Notes under the pieces: model-generated
Databases searched by the model: none
Seen by the model: the letters and a program-made list of their open reading frames with translations, nothing else
What the model was told of the DNA's origin: nothing
Program-made: the position numbers and the translations under genes
NCBI GenBank assembly: GCA_002403895.1
Contig: DHIQ01000050.1
Coordinates: 5,134-33,641 of the forward strand
DNA length: 28,508 nucleotides
Direction: 5' to 3'
DNA from: Candidatus Neomicrothrix sp. UBA4742
GTDB taxonomy: Bacteria; Actinomycetota; Acidimicrobiia; Acidimicrobiales; Acidimicrobilacustridaceae
Shown: positions 7,162 to 14,661 of the stretch, piece after piece
Layout of the letters: each line of letters starts with the position of its first letter
Position numbering within the stretch: position 1 is the stretch's first letter

Positions 7162-8727
7162 ATGAATGGCGCCCAGGCCCTCATCCGTACGCTCGTCGCC
7201 AGCGGCGTCGAGGTGTGCTTCGCCAACCCTGGCACCTCGGAGATGCACTTCGTGGCCGCCCTCGACCAGGTCCCCGAGATGCGGGGCGTGCTGGGGCTGT
7301 TCGAGGGGGTGGTGACTGGCGCCGCCGACGGCTACGCGCGCATGGCCGACAAACCGGCAGCCACGCTGTTGCATCTCGGGTCGGGCCTGGGCAACGGCCT
7401 GGCCAACCTGCACAACGCCCGCCGGGCCCGCACTCCCGTGGTGAACATCGTCGGCGACCAGGCCACTTACCACAAGCACTACGACGCCCCCCTGGACTCC
7501 GACATCGAGACGGTGGCCCGCAATGTGTCGGGATGGCTGCGGACATCGAGGTCGCCCGACGCCGTCGCCGCCGACGCGGCCGAGGCGGTGGCGGCGGCCT
7601 ACGGCCCGCCGGGTCAGGTAGCGACGTTGATCCTGCCGGCCGACGTCTCGTGGCTGGAAGCCGGCGGTCCGGCCGCGCCCATCGCCACGGCGTCCCGAGA
7701 CGCGGTCGATCCGGCCACCGTGGCGCAGGTGGCCGCCGTGTTGCGCTCCGGTGAGCCCGCGGCCCTGCTGGTCGGCGGTTCGGCGCTCCGCGAGGTACCG
7801 CTGGTGGACGCGTCGCGGGTGGCGGCGACGACCGGCGCCAAGCTGTTGGGCGAGACCTTTCCCCGCCGGCTCGAGCGCGGCGCCGGCCTCCCCGCTGTCG
7901 ACCGCCTCGGCTACCTGGCCGAGTTCGCGGCCATGCAGCTCGACGGCGTCCGTCACCTCGTGCTGGTCGACACCAAATCCCCCGTGTCGTTCTTCGCCTA
8001 CCCGTCAAAGGCCAGCGACCTGGTACCCGAGGGGTGCACGGTGCACGTTCTGGCCGGCCCTGCCGACGATGCCGCCGCCGCGCTGGCGGGGCTGGCCGAC
8101 GCGGTGGGCGCTCCGGCCGACGCCGCCGTGGTCCGAGCCGCCGAGCGACCCGACCGGCCGAGCGGGCCGCTCACCGCCGAGACGTTGGGTCGCGCCATCG
8201 GCGCGGTGCTGCCTGCGCTCGCCATCGTGGCCGACGAAGGCAACACGGCCGGGCTCTTCGTCTCCGGGTTCACCGCGGGTGCACCGCGCCACGATTGGCT
8301 CACCCTCACGGGAGGCGCCATCGGTTTCGGCATGCCGGTGGCGACCGGGGCGGCCGTTGCCTGTCCTGGACGTCCCGTCCTGTCGCTCGAAGCCGACGGC
8401 AGCGCCATGTACACCTTGCAATCGCTGTGGACCCAGGCCCGGGAGGGGCTCGACGTCACCACGGTGGTGCTGGCCAACCGCTCGTACGCCATCTTGAACA
8501 TGGAGCTGGCCCGGGTCGGTGCCGCCGCCGCGCAGGGCGTCGGCCCCAGGGCCGCCGCCATGTTCGACCTCAGCCAGCCCGCCCTCGACTTCGTGTCGTT
8601 GAGCCAGGGCCTCGGGGTGCCTGCCACCCGCGTCGAGACAGCCGAAGAGCTCACCATCTCCCTCGACAAGGCCTTCGGCGAGCCCGGGCCGCACCTCATC
8701 GAGGCGGTCCTCCCCACCACCCTCTGA
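7162..8727 (+). CDS. ilvX: TPP-dependent acetolactate synthase-like enzyme (IlvX-like)
   Basis: A 521-residue thiamine diphosphate enzyme of the acetolactate synthase/benzoylformate decarboxylase superfamily. The N-terminal pyrimidine-binding domain includes the catalytic Glu48 in GLFEGVVTGAADGYARM. A central domain follows (about 185-320). The C-terminal TPP domain has the metal/diphosphate motif EADGS (410-414). The opening residues and much of the length match my recollection of mycobacterial IlvX (Rv3509c), an acetolactate synthase homologue of unclear role. GAGAGGA ends 5 bases before the ATG. It probably forms an operon with the GlcD-like gene upstream. True acetolactate synthesis is doubtful because no regulatory subunit or other branched-chain genes are nearby; a 2-oxoacid decarboxylase or carboligase role is more likely. 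Confidence 0.85.
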   Translation: MNGAQALIRTLVASGVEVCFANPGTSEMHFVAALDQVPEMRGVLGLFEGVVTGAADGYARMADKPAATLLHLGSGLGNGLANLHNARRARTPVVNIVGDQATYHKHYDAPLDSDIETVARNVSGWLRTSRSPDAVAADAAEAVAAAYGPPGQVATLILPADVSWLEAGGPAAPIATASRDAVDPATVAQVAAVLRSGEPAALLVGGSALREVPLVDASRVAATTGAKLLGETFPRRLERGAGLPAVDRLGYLAEFAAMQLDGVRHLVLVDTKSPVSFFAYPSKASDLVPEGCTVHVLAGPADDAAAALAGLADAVGAPADAAVVRAAERPDRPSGPLTAETLGRAIGAVLPALAIVADEGNTAGLFVSGFTAGAPRHDWLTLTGGAIGFGMPVATGAAVACPGRPVLSLEADGSAMYTLQSLWTQAREGLDVTTVVLANRSYAILNMELARVGAAAAQGVGPRAAAMFDLSQPALDFVSLSQGLGVPATRVETAEELTISLDKAFGEPGPHLIEAVLPTTL

Positions 8728-8759
8728 CCCGCTGTCCCGCCGCGGTCTCGGTCGTTGGG

Positions 8760-9449
8760 TCAGGGCGACGTCAGCAGCTCGTCGACCCGGCCCCAACCGA
8801 CGGCCGGGTCGTAGCGACGGATCACTCGGGCCGGCACCCCGGCGGCCACGCAGTAGTCGGGCAGCGCGCCCCGGACCACACTGCCGGCGCCGACGGCCAC
8901 GTGACGACCGATGCGAGCACCGGGCAGGACCACCACGTTGTGCCCCAGCCACGAACCGTCGCCGATCACCACCGGAGCCTCGGGCTGGTTCTGCTGCGAG
9001 ATGGGTAGGTCGGGATCGGCGTAGCCGTGGTTCATGTCGGTGATGTGCACGTTCTGTCCGGTCCACACGTCGTTGCCGATCTCAATCGAGACGTGGCCGA
9101 CCACGCTGCTGCCCCGGCCGATGAGTGAGCGATCACCAATGCTCACGACTCGCCCCGGCAGGTCGGGCTGGTCCAGCATCCAGCCCGCCGATAGCACGAC
9201 ACCGGTGTTGATCATGGTGCCCGAACCGATGTGGATCGCCGACTCGTTGACCAGGGCTCCGTACGGGAAGCAGATGATGCTGCCCTCCCCGAACGAGCCG
9301 AATCGTCGCGCCACCCGGGAGCGGGGACCGATGGCGCCCAGGTTTTTGACCCGGGTCCACGACCAGCGCACCACCTCCGAACCGGCGGTCAGGAGATCGC
9401 TGCGCAGGCGCGTGACCAGGGTCGGTAGAGGCGGCGGCCGATCGATCAT
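8760..9449 (-). CDS. Left-handed beta-helix acyltransferase (hexapeptide repeat family)
   Basis: The 229-residue product has an unassigned N-terminal segment (1-60), then hexapeptide-repeat coils with the usual [LIV]-G-x4 rhythm. Examples are IHIGSGTMINTGVVLSAG, IEIGNDVWTGQNVHI, VVIGDGSWLGHNVVVLPGARIG and VAVGAGSVVRG, ending in CVAAGVPARVIR as in maltose/galactoside O-acetyltransferase relatives. His residues in ITDMNHGY could supply the catalytic base. Likely role: transfer of an acetyl or other acyl group from acyl-CoA to a sugar or glycan. TAGCGT lies 6 bases before the ATG on the minus strand, a leaderless-type promoter. A membrane glycosyltransferase gene lies 70 bases upstream in the same direction, which fits a role in cell-surface glycan modification. 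Confidence 0.85.
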   Translation of the reverse strand: MIDRPPPLPTLVTRLRSDLLTAGSEVVRWSWTRVKNLGAIGPRSRVARRFGSFGEGSIICFPYGALVNESAIHIGSGTMINTGVVLSAGWMLDQPDLPGRVVSIGDRSLIGRGSSVVGHVSIEIGNDVWTGQNVHITDMNHGYADPDLPISQQNQPEAPVVIGDGSWLGHNVVVLPGARIGRHVAVGAGSVVRGALPDYCVAAGVPARVIRRYDPAVGWGRVDELLTSP

Positions 9450-9455
9450 GCCGGG

Positions 9456-9461
9456 ACGCTA
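9456..9461 (-). promoter_or_regulatory. Candidate leaderless -10 element of the acyltransferase
   Basis: On the minus strand TAGCGT lies 6 bases before the ATG at 9449, with no Shine-Dalgarno sequence between them. Confidence 0.45.
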
Positions 9462-9519
9462 GCCGTGGCGCGGCGGGCGCGGCGGCGAGTCCAACGTAGG
9501 CACCGCCCCACACCCACCG

Positions 9520-11019
9520 TCATCGGCCACCGACCGACCCCGAACCAGCGCCGCAATGCACGTCGGGGTTCACCAGTTGGTAGATGACGATGTCGTTGAC
9601 GTCGGCGGCACGCCGATAGCTGGCCAGTACCGAAGCCAGCTCGGGCACGTCGCGGATAGGTGCCTTGCCCGAGTCGCGCACGTTGGCCGGGCTGGTGTCG
9701 ATGATCAACCGGGGCGGGGTCCGCTCGAGGTCGGCGCACAGGTCGGCGAGCGCCCCCGGCGTGGGCCCACCCTGGTCCACCCCGGTCACGAAGTTGGTAT
9801 GGGGGAATCGACTGGCCATCGGTCGATCCGACGCCCACGTCGCCTCAGAGAACACCCCCCACACCAGAATCGGTTCGTCGGGACCGGACAGCTGATCGAT
9901 CTGGTCGACGAGCCGCACGTAGGGGGGCAGATCCGGCCGGGGCAGCACGAACACGGTGATCCCCAGCCACAGGGCGGTGATGACGACGGTCACGCCGACC
10001 ACCCGGCCCAACTCCACCCGGTTGAGCCGCCCCACCTGGGTGGCGGCCACCGCAGCCAGAGGCGGGAGCATCTGCAGGTAGTAGTGGCCGAAGAAGTGCT
10101 GCCCGATCAACACCCCGAGAACGGCCGAGCCGAGCCACAACCACAGGTCCAGATGAGCCCGGCGCTCCGCCCATCCCCTGGCGGCGAGCCACACCAGCGC
10201 CACGTGGCTGACGCCATAGATGCCGAGGGTCAGGATGGCCCGGCCGGCCAGCCCCAGCAGCGACGAGGCGCCCAGGTAGCTGGCATTGCCGGTGAGGTTC
10301 CAGAACAGGAACTGCTTGAGGCCGAAGCTCGACCCGACGGCGAGGTAGAGCCCGCCGAAGGTGGCCAACATGATCCCCACCTTCCGGGGCCCGTTGGGTT
10401 GGCGCCACAGGTTGTAGATCATCGGGATCACGGTGAAGACGGCCGATTGCTTGACCAGGGTCGACACCACCAGGGCGACGCCCGCCGGCACCGCCCGACC
10501 CTTGCGACTGAACCACCAGGCCAGCGTCATGGGCAGGATCAGGTAGGCCTCGAAGCTGGCGGCGTGGGCGTCGGCCAGGGGAAAGGTGGCCGTGCCCAGC
10601 ACGAAGAGTCCGGCCACCACCAGCCGGTCGCGCCAGCGCGAGCAGAGGGTGGCGGCGATGATCAGCCCGCATGCCACCTCGAGTGCCACCATCATCAGGC
10701 GGATCGGCAGCAGGCTGCCCCCGCCCACGATCACGAAACTGAGGGCATAGAGGATGAACAGCAGGGGCGGCTTGCGGTCGACCAGGTCGCCGTAGAGATG
10801 GCGACCCCGGAGGATCTCCTGGGCGATCGAACCGACGGTCGCCTCGTCCACATCGAGCACCGGGCTGGTAAAGATCGGGAAATGAGCGACCAAGCCCAGC
10901 GCGAACAATCCGGCCGCGGCCAGTGGCCACGCCCATGGGCTCGAGTCGAGCACCGCCAGCCCGGCAGCCAGATGGGCGCGCGCATCGACCAGATCGACCC
11001 TGCCGACCGCTCTCGACAT
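9520..11019 (-). CDS. GT39/ArnT-like membrane glycosyltransferase (GT-C fold)
   Basis: A 499-residue multi-pass membrane protein starting at the ATG at 11019, with GGAAGG about 6 bases upstream. About ten hydrophobic segments span residues 30-390. The first outside loop has the family acidic motif in VLDVDEATVGSIAQEIL (Asp58-Glu59) and then DLVDRKPPLLF (KPP at 83-85), typical of GT39/PMT/ArnT enzymes that use polyprenyl-phosphate sugars. A soluble C-terminal domain of about 110 residues (VRLVDQIDQLSGPDEPILVWG onward) follows. It presumably glycosylates a lipid or glycan on the outer face of the membrane. The hexapeptide acyltransferase downstream may act in the same pathway. Donor and acceptor are unknown. 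Confidence 0.85.
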   Translation of the reverse strand: MSRAVGRVDLVDARAHLAAGLAVLDSSPWAWPLAAAGLFALGLVAHFPIFTSPVLDVDEATVGSIAQEILRGRHLYGDLVDRKPPLLFILYALSFVIVGGGSLLPIRLMMVALEVACGLIIAATLCSRWRDRLVVAGLFVLGTATFPLADAHAASFEAYLILPMTLAWWFSRKGRAVPAGVALVVSTLVKQSAVFTVIPMIYNLWRQPNGPRKVGIMLATFGGLYLAVGSSFGLKQFLFWNLTGNASYLGASSLLGLAGRAILTLGIYGVSHVALVWLAARGWAERRAHLDLWLWLGSAVLGVLIGQHFFGHYYLQMLPPLAAVAATQVGRLNRVELGRVVGVTVVITALWLGITVFVLPRPDLPPYVRLVDQIDQLSGPDEPILVWGVFSEATWASDRPMASRFPHTNFVTGVDQGGPTPGALADLCADLERTPPRLIIDTSPANVRDSGKAPIRDVPELASVLASYRRAADVNDIVIYQLVNPDVHCGAGSGSVGGR

Positions 11020-11208
11020 CAACGGCCTTCCGCCGGGACCTGGTGCAAGATGGTGAGCAGGCGGGCACCACCCGGCAGACCCTGGATCATCTCTCGCAGC
11101 ACCGCGGACCTCCCTCGCATCACCACGCAGCGGCGGAGGCACGGTGCCGCGTCGGCGGCCCCCACGACCGGGGTCACCTTACGGCGTCGGCACCGCCGGA
11201 CCGAATCT

Positions 11209-11238
11209 GTTGAGCGGGCCGCGAGGGGCGCGCTCAAC
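11209..11238. repeat. 8-bp inverted repeat in the divergent intergenic region
   Basis: GTTGAGCG (11209-11216) and CGCTCAAC (11231-11238) form a perfect inverted repeat with a 14-bp spacer. It lies in the 329-bp gap between the minus-strand glycosyltransferase and the plus-strand PHM-like gene, about 45 bp before a possible -10 (TATCCG at 11282-11287). Apart from this repeat and the leader hairpins I see nothing I can support in the gap. A regulator-binding site is possible. Confidence 0.35.
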
Positions 11239-11296
11239 CAGCCGCTCCACTGACCACGCTGCGTGATAGCACCGGCGCGGATATCCGTGTCATGCT

Positions 11297-11337
11297 GGAG
11301 GTTTCTCCGGTGCCCCTGTGCCGGAGGTTTCTTCCGG
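11297..11337 (+). promoter_or_regulatory. Leader with two tandem hairpins before the PHM-like gene
   Basis: A near-repeated unit occurs twice: GGAGGTTTCTCCGG (11297-11310) and GGAGGTTTCTTCCGG (11323-11337). Each unit folds. GGAG/CTCC closes a GTTT loop in the first; CCGGA/TCCGG (11321-11325 with 11333-11337) closes a 7-base loop in the second. The second stem reaches the first two bases of the Shine-Dalgarno GGGGGAG (11336-11342), so it could affect translation. TATCCG at 11282-11287 could be the -10, making the leader about 55 bases long. Confidence 0.4.
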
Positions 11338-11348
11338 GGGAGTGCACC

Positions 11349-12482
11349 ATGGCCAGGCCGGCAACACGAGGTCGAGCACCGCGCCAAGTATCGAGCCGCG
11401 TCCTGCGGCGGGTGCTGGCTGGTCTGGTGATCCTGGCCGCCAGCGCGGTCCCCGCTCTTCCGATCGTGTCGGGGACGTCGGCGTCGGCCACCCCGGTCCC
11501 GGTGGTGAAACCACCCACTGGTGGCGGAGCGATCACCTACCAGACGTTCTCAGTCAACGTGGGGCACCTCGCCGCCATGGGCTCGGCCGGCGACATGATC
11601 GAAGGAGCCGCCCTCCTCCCCCGCCCGACCGGGGCCTTCGGCATGAAGAACATCACCTTCGCCCTGGTCGACGCCCACACTGGTGTGCCCATCCCCCAGA
11701 TGGACGCGTGGCTCCACCATTTCGTCATCGCCAAGATCGGCGCGGACGACCCGGCGTGCCCCGGCCACAAGATGTTCGGGTTGAAGGTGGCGCCCATCGT
11801 CGGTACGGGCCAGGAGCGCACGCCGATCGCCTATCCCGATCCCTACGCGGTGCTGGTACCGGCCACCGAATCGTGGGGCGGGCTGTGGCACGTGATGAAC
11901 ATGAGTGACCAAGCCATGGACGTGAAGATCACCTACACCATCGGGTTGCAGACCGGGGCCAACCAGTCCAACACCCGTGGCCTGACCCCGTTCTGGGCCG
12001 ACAGCTACTCCTGCCCCGGGGGCACCACGTGGAACGTGGCCGGCAACGGCGGTCCCGGATCGGTGGAGACGCTGACGCAGACGTACACGATCCCGAACGA
12101 CGGCATCGTGGTGGGAGACGGCGGCCATCTCCACGGTGGTGGCATCGATCTGGTGACCAAGCACGGGGACGGGTCGATTCTGTGCACCAACACGGCTCAC
12201 TACATGGTCGGCATGGAGAACATGGACGGCATGATCGAGTCCATCAGTAGCTGTGTCACCCATGACACCGTTACCAAGGGCGAGAAGATCTCGGTGACCA
12301 GTCACTACGACAACTCCGCACCGCATAGCGACGTCATGGGCATCAGCGTGCTCTTCATCTGGTTCGGGAAGCAGCCGGCGGTACCCGTGAGCAACACCAC
12401 CACCACGACGGTGCCCGATCCGGACAGCCCGGCCGCGGTGGCCGCCGCCTCCGTGCCGGCCGTTCCCAACTTCACTGGGTAG
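11349..12482 (+). CDS. Secreted PHM/SURNod19-like copper protein
   Basis: The ATG at 11349 follows GGGGGAG by 6 bases and opens a clear signal peptide (basic 7-21, hydrophobic 22-40, ASA near 45-47); total length is 377. Candidate copper ligands follow the order and spacing of peptidylglycine alpha-hydroxylating monooxygenase. His123-His124 (WLHHFV) and His181 (LWHVMN) match the CuH site; His260-x-His262 (GGHLHGGG) and Met330 (HSDVMG) match the CuM site. The corresponding PHM residues are H107, H108, H172, H242, H244 and M314. The GHLHGGG motif also recalls the plant Nod19 family, which I understand to share this fold. A Thr/Pro/Ala-rich tail (350-377) ends the protein. An oxygen-dependent hydroxylase or a copper-binding protein are both possible; the substrate is unknown. 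Confidence 0.7.
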   Translation: MARPATRGRAPRQVSSRVLRRVLAGLVILAASAVPALPIVSGTSASATPVPVVKPPTGGGAITYQTFSVNVGHLAAMGSAGDMIEGAALLPRPTGAFGMKNITFALVDAHTGVPIPQMDAWLHHFVIAKIGADDPACPGHKMFGLKVAPIVGTGQERTPIAYPDPYAVLVPATESWGGLWHVMNMSDQAMDVKITYTIGLQTGANQSNTRGLTPFWADSYSCPGGTTWNVAGNGGPGSVETLTQTYTIPNDGIVVGDGGHLHGGGIDLVTKHGDGSILCTNTAHYMVGMENMDGMIESISSCVTHDTVTKGEKISVTSHYDNSAPHSDVMGISVLFIWFGKQPAVPVSNTTTTTVPDPDSPAAVAAASVPAVPNFTG

Positions 12483-12539
12483 CGGTCCTCCCCGGGCGGC
12501 CAGCGGTTCGCACCAGTACGTCGGGTGAGGCCGCCGACG

Positions 12540-12551
12540 AGAACGTGTTCT
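12540..12551. promoter_or_regulatory. KstR-like TetR-type operator
   Basis: AGAAC-GT-GTTCT is a perfect inverted repeat. Read over 12539-12552 it matches 7 of 8 fixed positions of the KstR consensus TNNAACNNGTTNNA. It covers the expected -35 region of a promoter whose -10 is TACACT (12564-12569), so a bound repressor would block transcription of the amidohydrolase gene. No TetR-family gene is present in the window. Confidence 0.5.
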
Positions 12552-12563
12552 AGAAGCGGTGTC

Positions 12564-12569
12564 TACACT
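12564..12569 (+). promoter_or_regulatory. -10 element of the amidohydrolase promoter
   Basis: TACACT fits the actinobacterial TANNNT -10 pattern. It lies 28 bases before the ATG at 12598, leaving room for a short leader with the G-rich ribosome binding site at 12587-12592. Confidence 0.45.
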
Positions 12570-12597
12570 TGAGCCACCGACCTTTCGGGGGGCCTCC

Positions 12598-13800
12598 ATG
12601 TCGACCACCATCGCTGACCGCTACACGATCATCTCGGCGGACTGCCACGCCGGTGGCAACCATGCCCAGTACCGCGAGTACCTGGACCCGGCCTGGGTCG
12701 ACGAGTTCGACGGGTGGCGGGGGCGCTACAAGAACCCGTTCCGCGACCTGCAGGACGACGGGCGCAGCCGCAACTGGGACGACGAGCGCCGCATTCGGGA
12801 GATGGATGCCGATGGCATCGTGGCCGAAGTGGTGTTTCCCAACACGGTGCCACCCTTCTTCCCTACCGGCGTGGTCATCGCCCCGGCCCCCACGGCCGAC
12901 GAGTTCCCCGCCCGGCTGGCCGGCATCCGGGCCCACAACCGGTGGCTGGCCGACTTTTGCGCCGCCCACCCGACCCGCCGGGCGGGCCTCGTCCAGATCC
13001 TCCTCAACGACGTGGACGAGGCCGTGGCCGACATCCGCTGGGCGAAGGATCACGGCCTGTCCGGGGTGCTGCTGCCCGGCGTCGCCCCCCACACCGGCAT
13101 CGACCCCCTCTTCGCGCCGACCTATGACCCCATCTGGGCGGTGTGCCAGGAACTCGAGCTGCCCGTGACGCACCACGGCGGGGGCAGTGGCGTGCCGGAC
13201 TTCGGGCGCTTTCCGGCGTCGATGACCATGTACATCCTCGAGGTCGGCTTCTACGCCAACCGGGCGCTGTGGCACCTCATCATGTCCGGCGTCTTCGACC
13301 GCTTCCCGCAACTCGTGTTCGTCATGACCGAACAGGGCACAGGATGGATTCCTGACGCGCTGGACCGCATGGACTCCGTCCACGACAGCATGGTCAGGGG
13401 CAAGTTCGGCGGCGAGCTCGGGCCGGCGGCGATGCTGCTGCCCCGCACCCCCAGCGAGTATTTCGCCGAGCACTGCTATGTGGGGGCCAGCTTCCCTTCC
13501 GCGGAGGATGTGAACCAGTTTGAACGCATCGGCCTGGACCGGGTCATGTGGGGCAGCGACTACCCCCATCGAGAGGGCACCTATCCCTACTCCAAGGAAT
13601 CGCTGCGATTGAGCTTCGCCGGGTGGGACGAGGCCACCCTGCGACGGATCTTCGCCGAGAACGTGGCGCGGGTCTACGGCTTCGATCTGGGTGCCCTTGC
13701 CCCCATCGCCGCCGAATGTGGGCCGCTGGTGGCCGACGTGGCCCAACCCCTCGACATCATCCCCAACGACGCCACCAGCCCCGCCTTCTTCCGCCCCTGA
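12598..13800 (+). CDS. Amidohydrolase-2 family protein (ACMSD-like TIM barrel)
   Basis: The ATG at 12598 is chosen because a GGGGGG stretch lies 5 bases upstream and it falls downstream of a TACACT -10; the product has 400 residues. Features of the amidohydrolase-2 family are an N-terminal ISADCHAGG (Asp15, His17), a barrel His pair in VTHHGG (His192-His193), and a late GSDYPHREGTYP with Asp321, followed by a helix ending in ENVARVYGF. Members are metal-dependent hydrolases or decarboxylases such as ACMSD. The usual DxHxH metal motif reads D-C-H-A-G here, so the second His is replaced. Metal content and substrate are therefore uncertain. The KstR-like operator in the promoter hints at steroid or lipid catabolism. 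Confidence 0.85.
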   Translation: MSTTIADRYTIISADCHAGGNHAQYREYLDPAWVDEFDGWRGRYKNPFRDLQDDGRSRNWDDERRIREMDADGIVAEVVFPNTVPPFFPTGVVIAPAPTADEFPARLAGIRAHNRWLADFCAAHPTRRAGLVQILLNDVDEAVADIRWAKDHGLSGVLLPGVAPHTGIDPLFAPTYDPIWAVCQELELPVTHHGGGSGVPDFGRFPASMTMYILEVGFYANRALWHLIMSGVFDRFPQLVFVMTEQGTGWIPDALDRMDSVHDSMVRGKFGGELGPAAMLLPRTPSEYFAEHCYVGASFPSAEDVNQFERIGLDRVMWGSDYPHREGTYPYSKESLRLSFAGWDEATLRRIFAENVARVYGFDLGALAPIAAECGPLVADVAQPLDIIPNDATSPAFFRP

Positions 13801-13837
13801 CGACTGTGGTCTCCGCCGCCTGCCCCGGCGACGAGGC

Positions 13838-14623
13838 TCACACCACGAACTGCTCGGCGATGATGCGCTCTTCCAAGGAATGATCACTGTCGAACAGCAA
13901 CTCGATGCTCAGCGAGCGATCCTCGGCGATGGTCGTGGTGACAACCGCAGCAACCTCGTGGAAGTCGGCGGTTACGGCCACCGGGCGCTTCGTCGGGTCC
14001 AGGTTCTCCAGCACGATCTCGGCCGAGCGGGGCACCAGCGCACCCTTCCAGCGGCGGGGACGGAACGGGCTGACCGGCGTGAGGGCCAGGAGGTCCGCTC
14101 CCAACGGGATGATGGGGCCATGGGCCGACAGGTTGTAGGCGGTGCTTCCCGCCGCGGTGGCCACGATCATCCCGTCACCGATGAACAGCGGAATCCGCTC
14201 GATGCCGTCCACCAGGACTCGAATGTGGGCCGACTGCCCGGAGCTGCGCGTGAGCGCCACTTCGTTGAACGCGCGACCGGAGGTCACCTGCCCGTCCGCA
14301 CCAGTGGCGGTGAGGGCCAGCGGGTGGATGCGCCGGCCAGTAGCACCGGCCACCCGCTCCACCAAGCCATCGGGGCGGTATTCGTTCATGAGGAAGCCGA
14401 CCGTGCCCCGGTTCATGCCGAAGATGGGACGGGCCAGATCGAGGAACTCGTGCATGACCCGGAGCAGGAACCCGTCGCCGCCCAAGGCCACGATCACTTC
14501 GGCCTCGTCGGGGGCGACCAGGTCGTAGCTCCGGGAGATCTCGCCGAGGGCCCCCTGGGCCTGATCACTGTCCGACGCCACGCAGGCGATGCGGCAGAAC
14601 GGCCCTGCGGAGGTGTCTCCCAT
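13838..14623 (-). CDS. nadK: NAD kinase
   Basis: A 261-residue NAD(+) kinase that makes NADP from NAD and ATP or polyphosphate. The phosphate-donor motif GGDG is at 48-51 (ALGGDGFLLR). Other conserved blocks are GMNRGTVGFLMNEY (69-82), the NE pair at 120-121 (FNEVALTR), and the NAD-binding region DGMIVATAAGSTAYNLSAHGP (150-170, GSTAY at 159-163). Length is a little short of the usual range of about 290, mainly at the N-terminus. The gene is 38 bases downstream of a phytanoyl-CoA dioxygenase family gene in the same direction and converges with the amidohydrolase. TAGACA lies 6 bases before the ATG and could give a leaderless promoter. Confidence 0.93.
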   Translation of the reverse strand: MGDTSAGPFCRIACVASDSDQAQGALGEISRSYDLVAPDEAEVIVALGGDGFLLRVMHEFLDLARPIFGMNRGTVGFLMNEYRPDGLVERVAGATGRRIHPLALTATGADGQVTSGRAFNEVALTRSSGQSAHIRVLVDGIERIPLFIGDGMIVATAAGSTAYNLSAHGPIIPLGADLLALTPVSPFRPRRWKGALVPRSAEIVLENLDPTKRPVAVTADFHEVAAVVTTTIAEDRSLSIELLFDSDHSLEERIIAEQFVV

Positions 14624-14661
14624 CCTCTTTGTCTAGTCGCTCGACCTCGCTGGGTTCGTGC

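Noticed and set aside
11019..11177. Small minus-strand ORF (52 codons from GTG 11177) whose stop overlaps the glycosyltransferase start as TGATG
   Set aside because: The overlap looks like coupling, but there is no ribosome binding site or recognisable product, and the glycosyltransferase has its own GGAAGG site.
9556..11253. Long plus-strand open frame of 565 codons
   Set aside because: It is antisense to the membrane glycosyltransferase, rich in Gly/His/Gln/Arg from high-GC third positions, and has no recognisable domain.
11292..11348. Upstream in-frame ATG for the PHM-like protein
   Set aside because: It would add 19 residues before the signal peptide and place the hairpins in the coding region; the ATG at 11349 has a strong Shine-Dalgarno site.
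12550..13887. Minus-strand open frame of 445 codons
   Set aside because: Antisense to the amidohydrolase with biased His/Gly/Val composition and no family motif.
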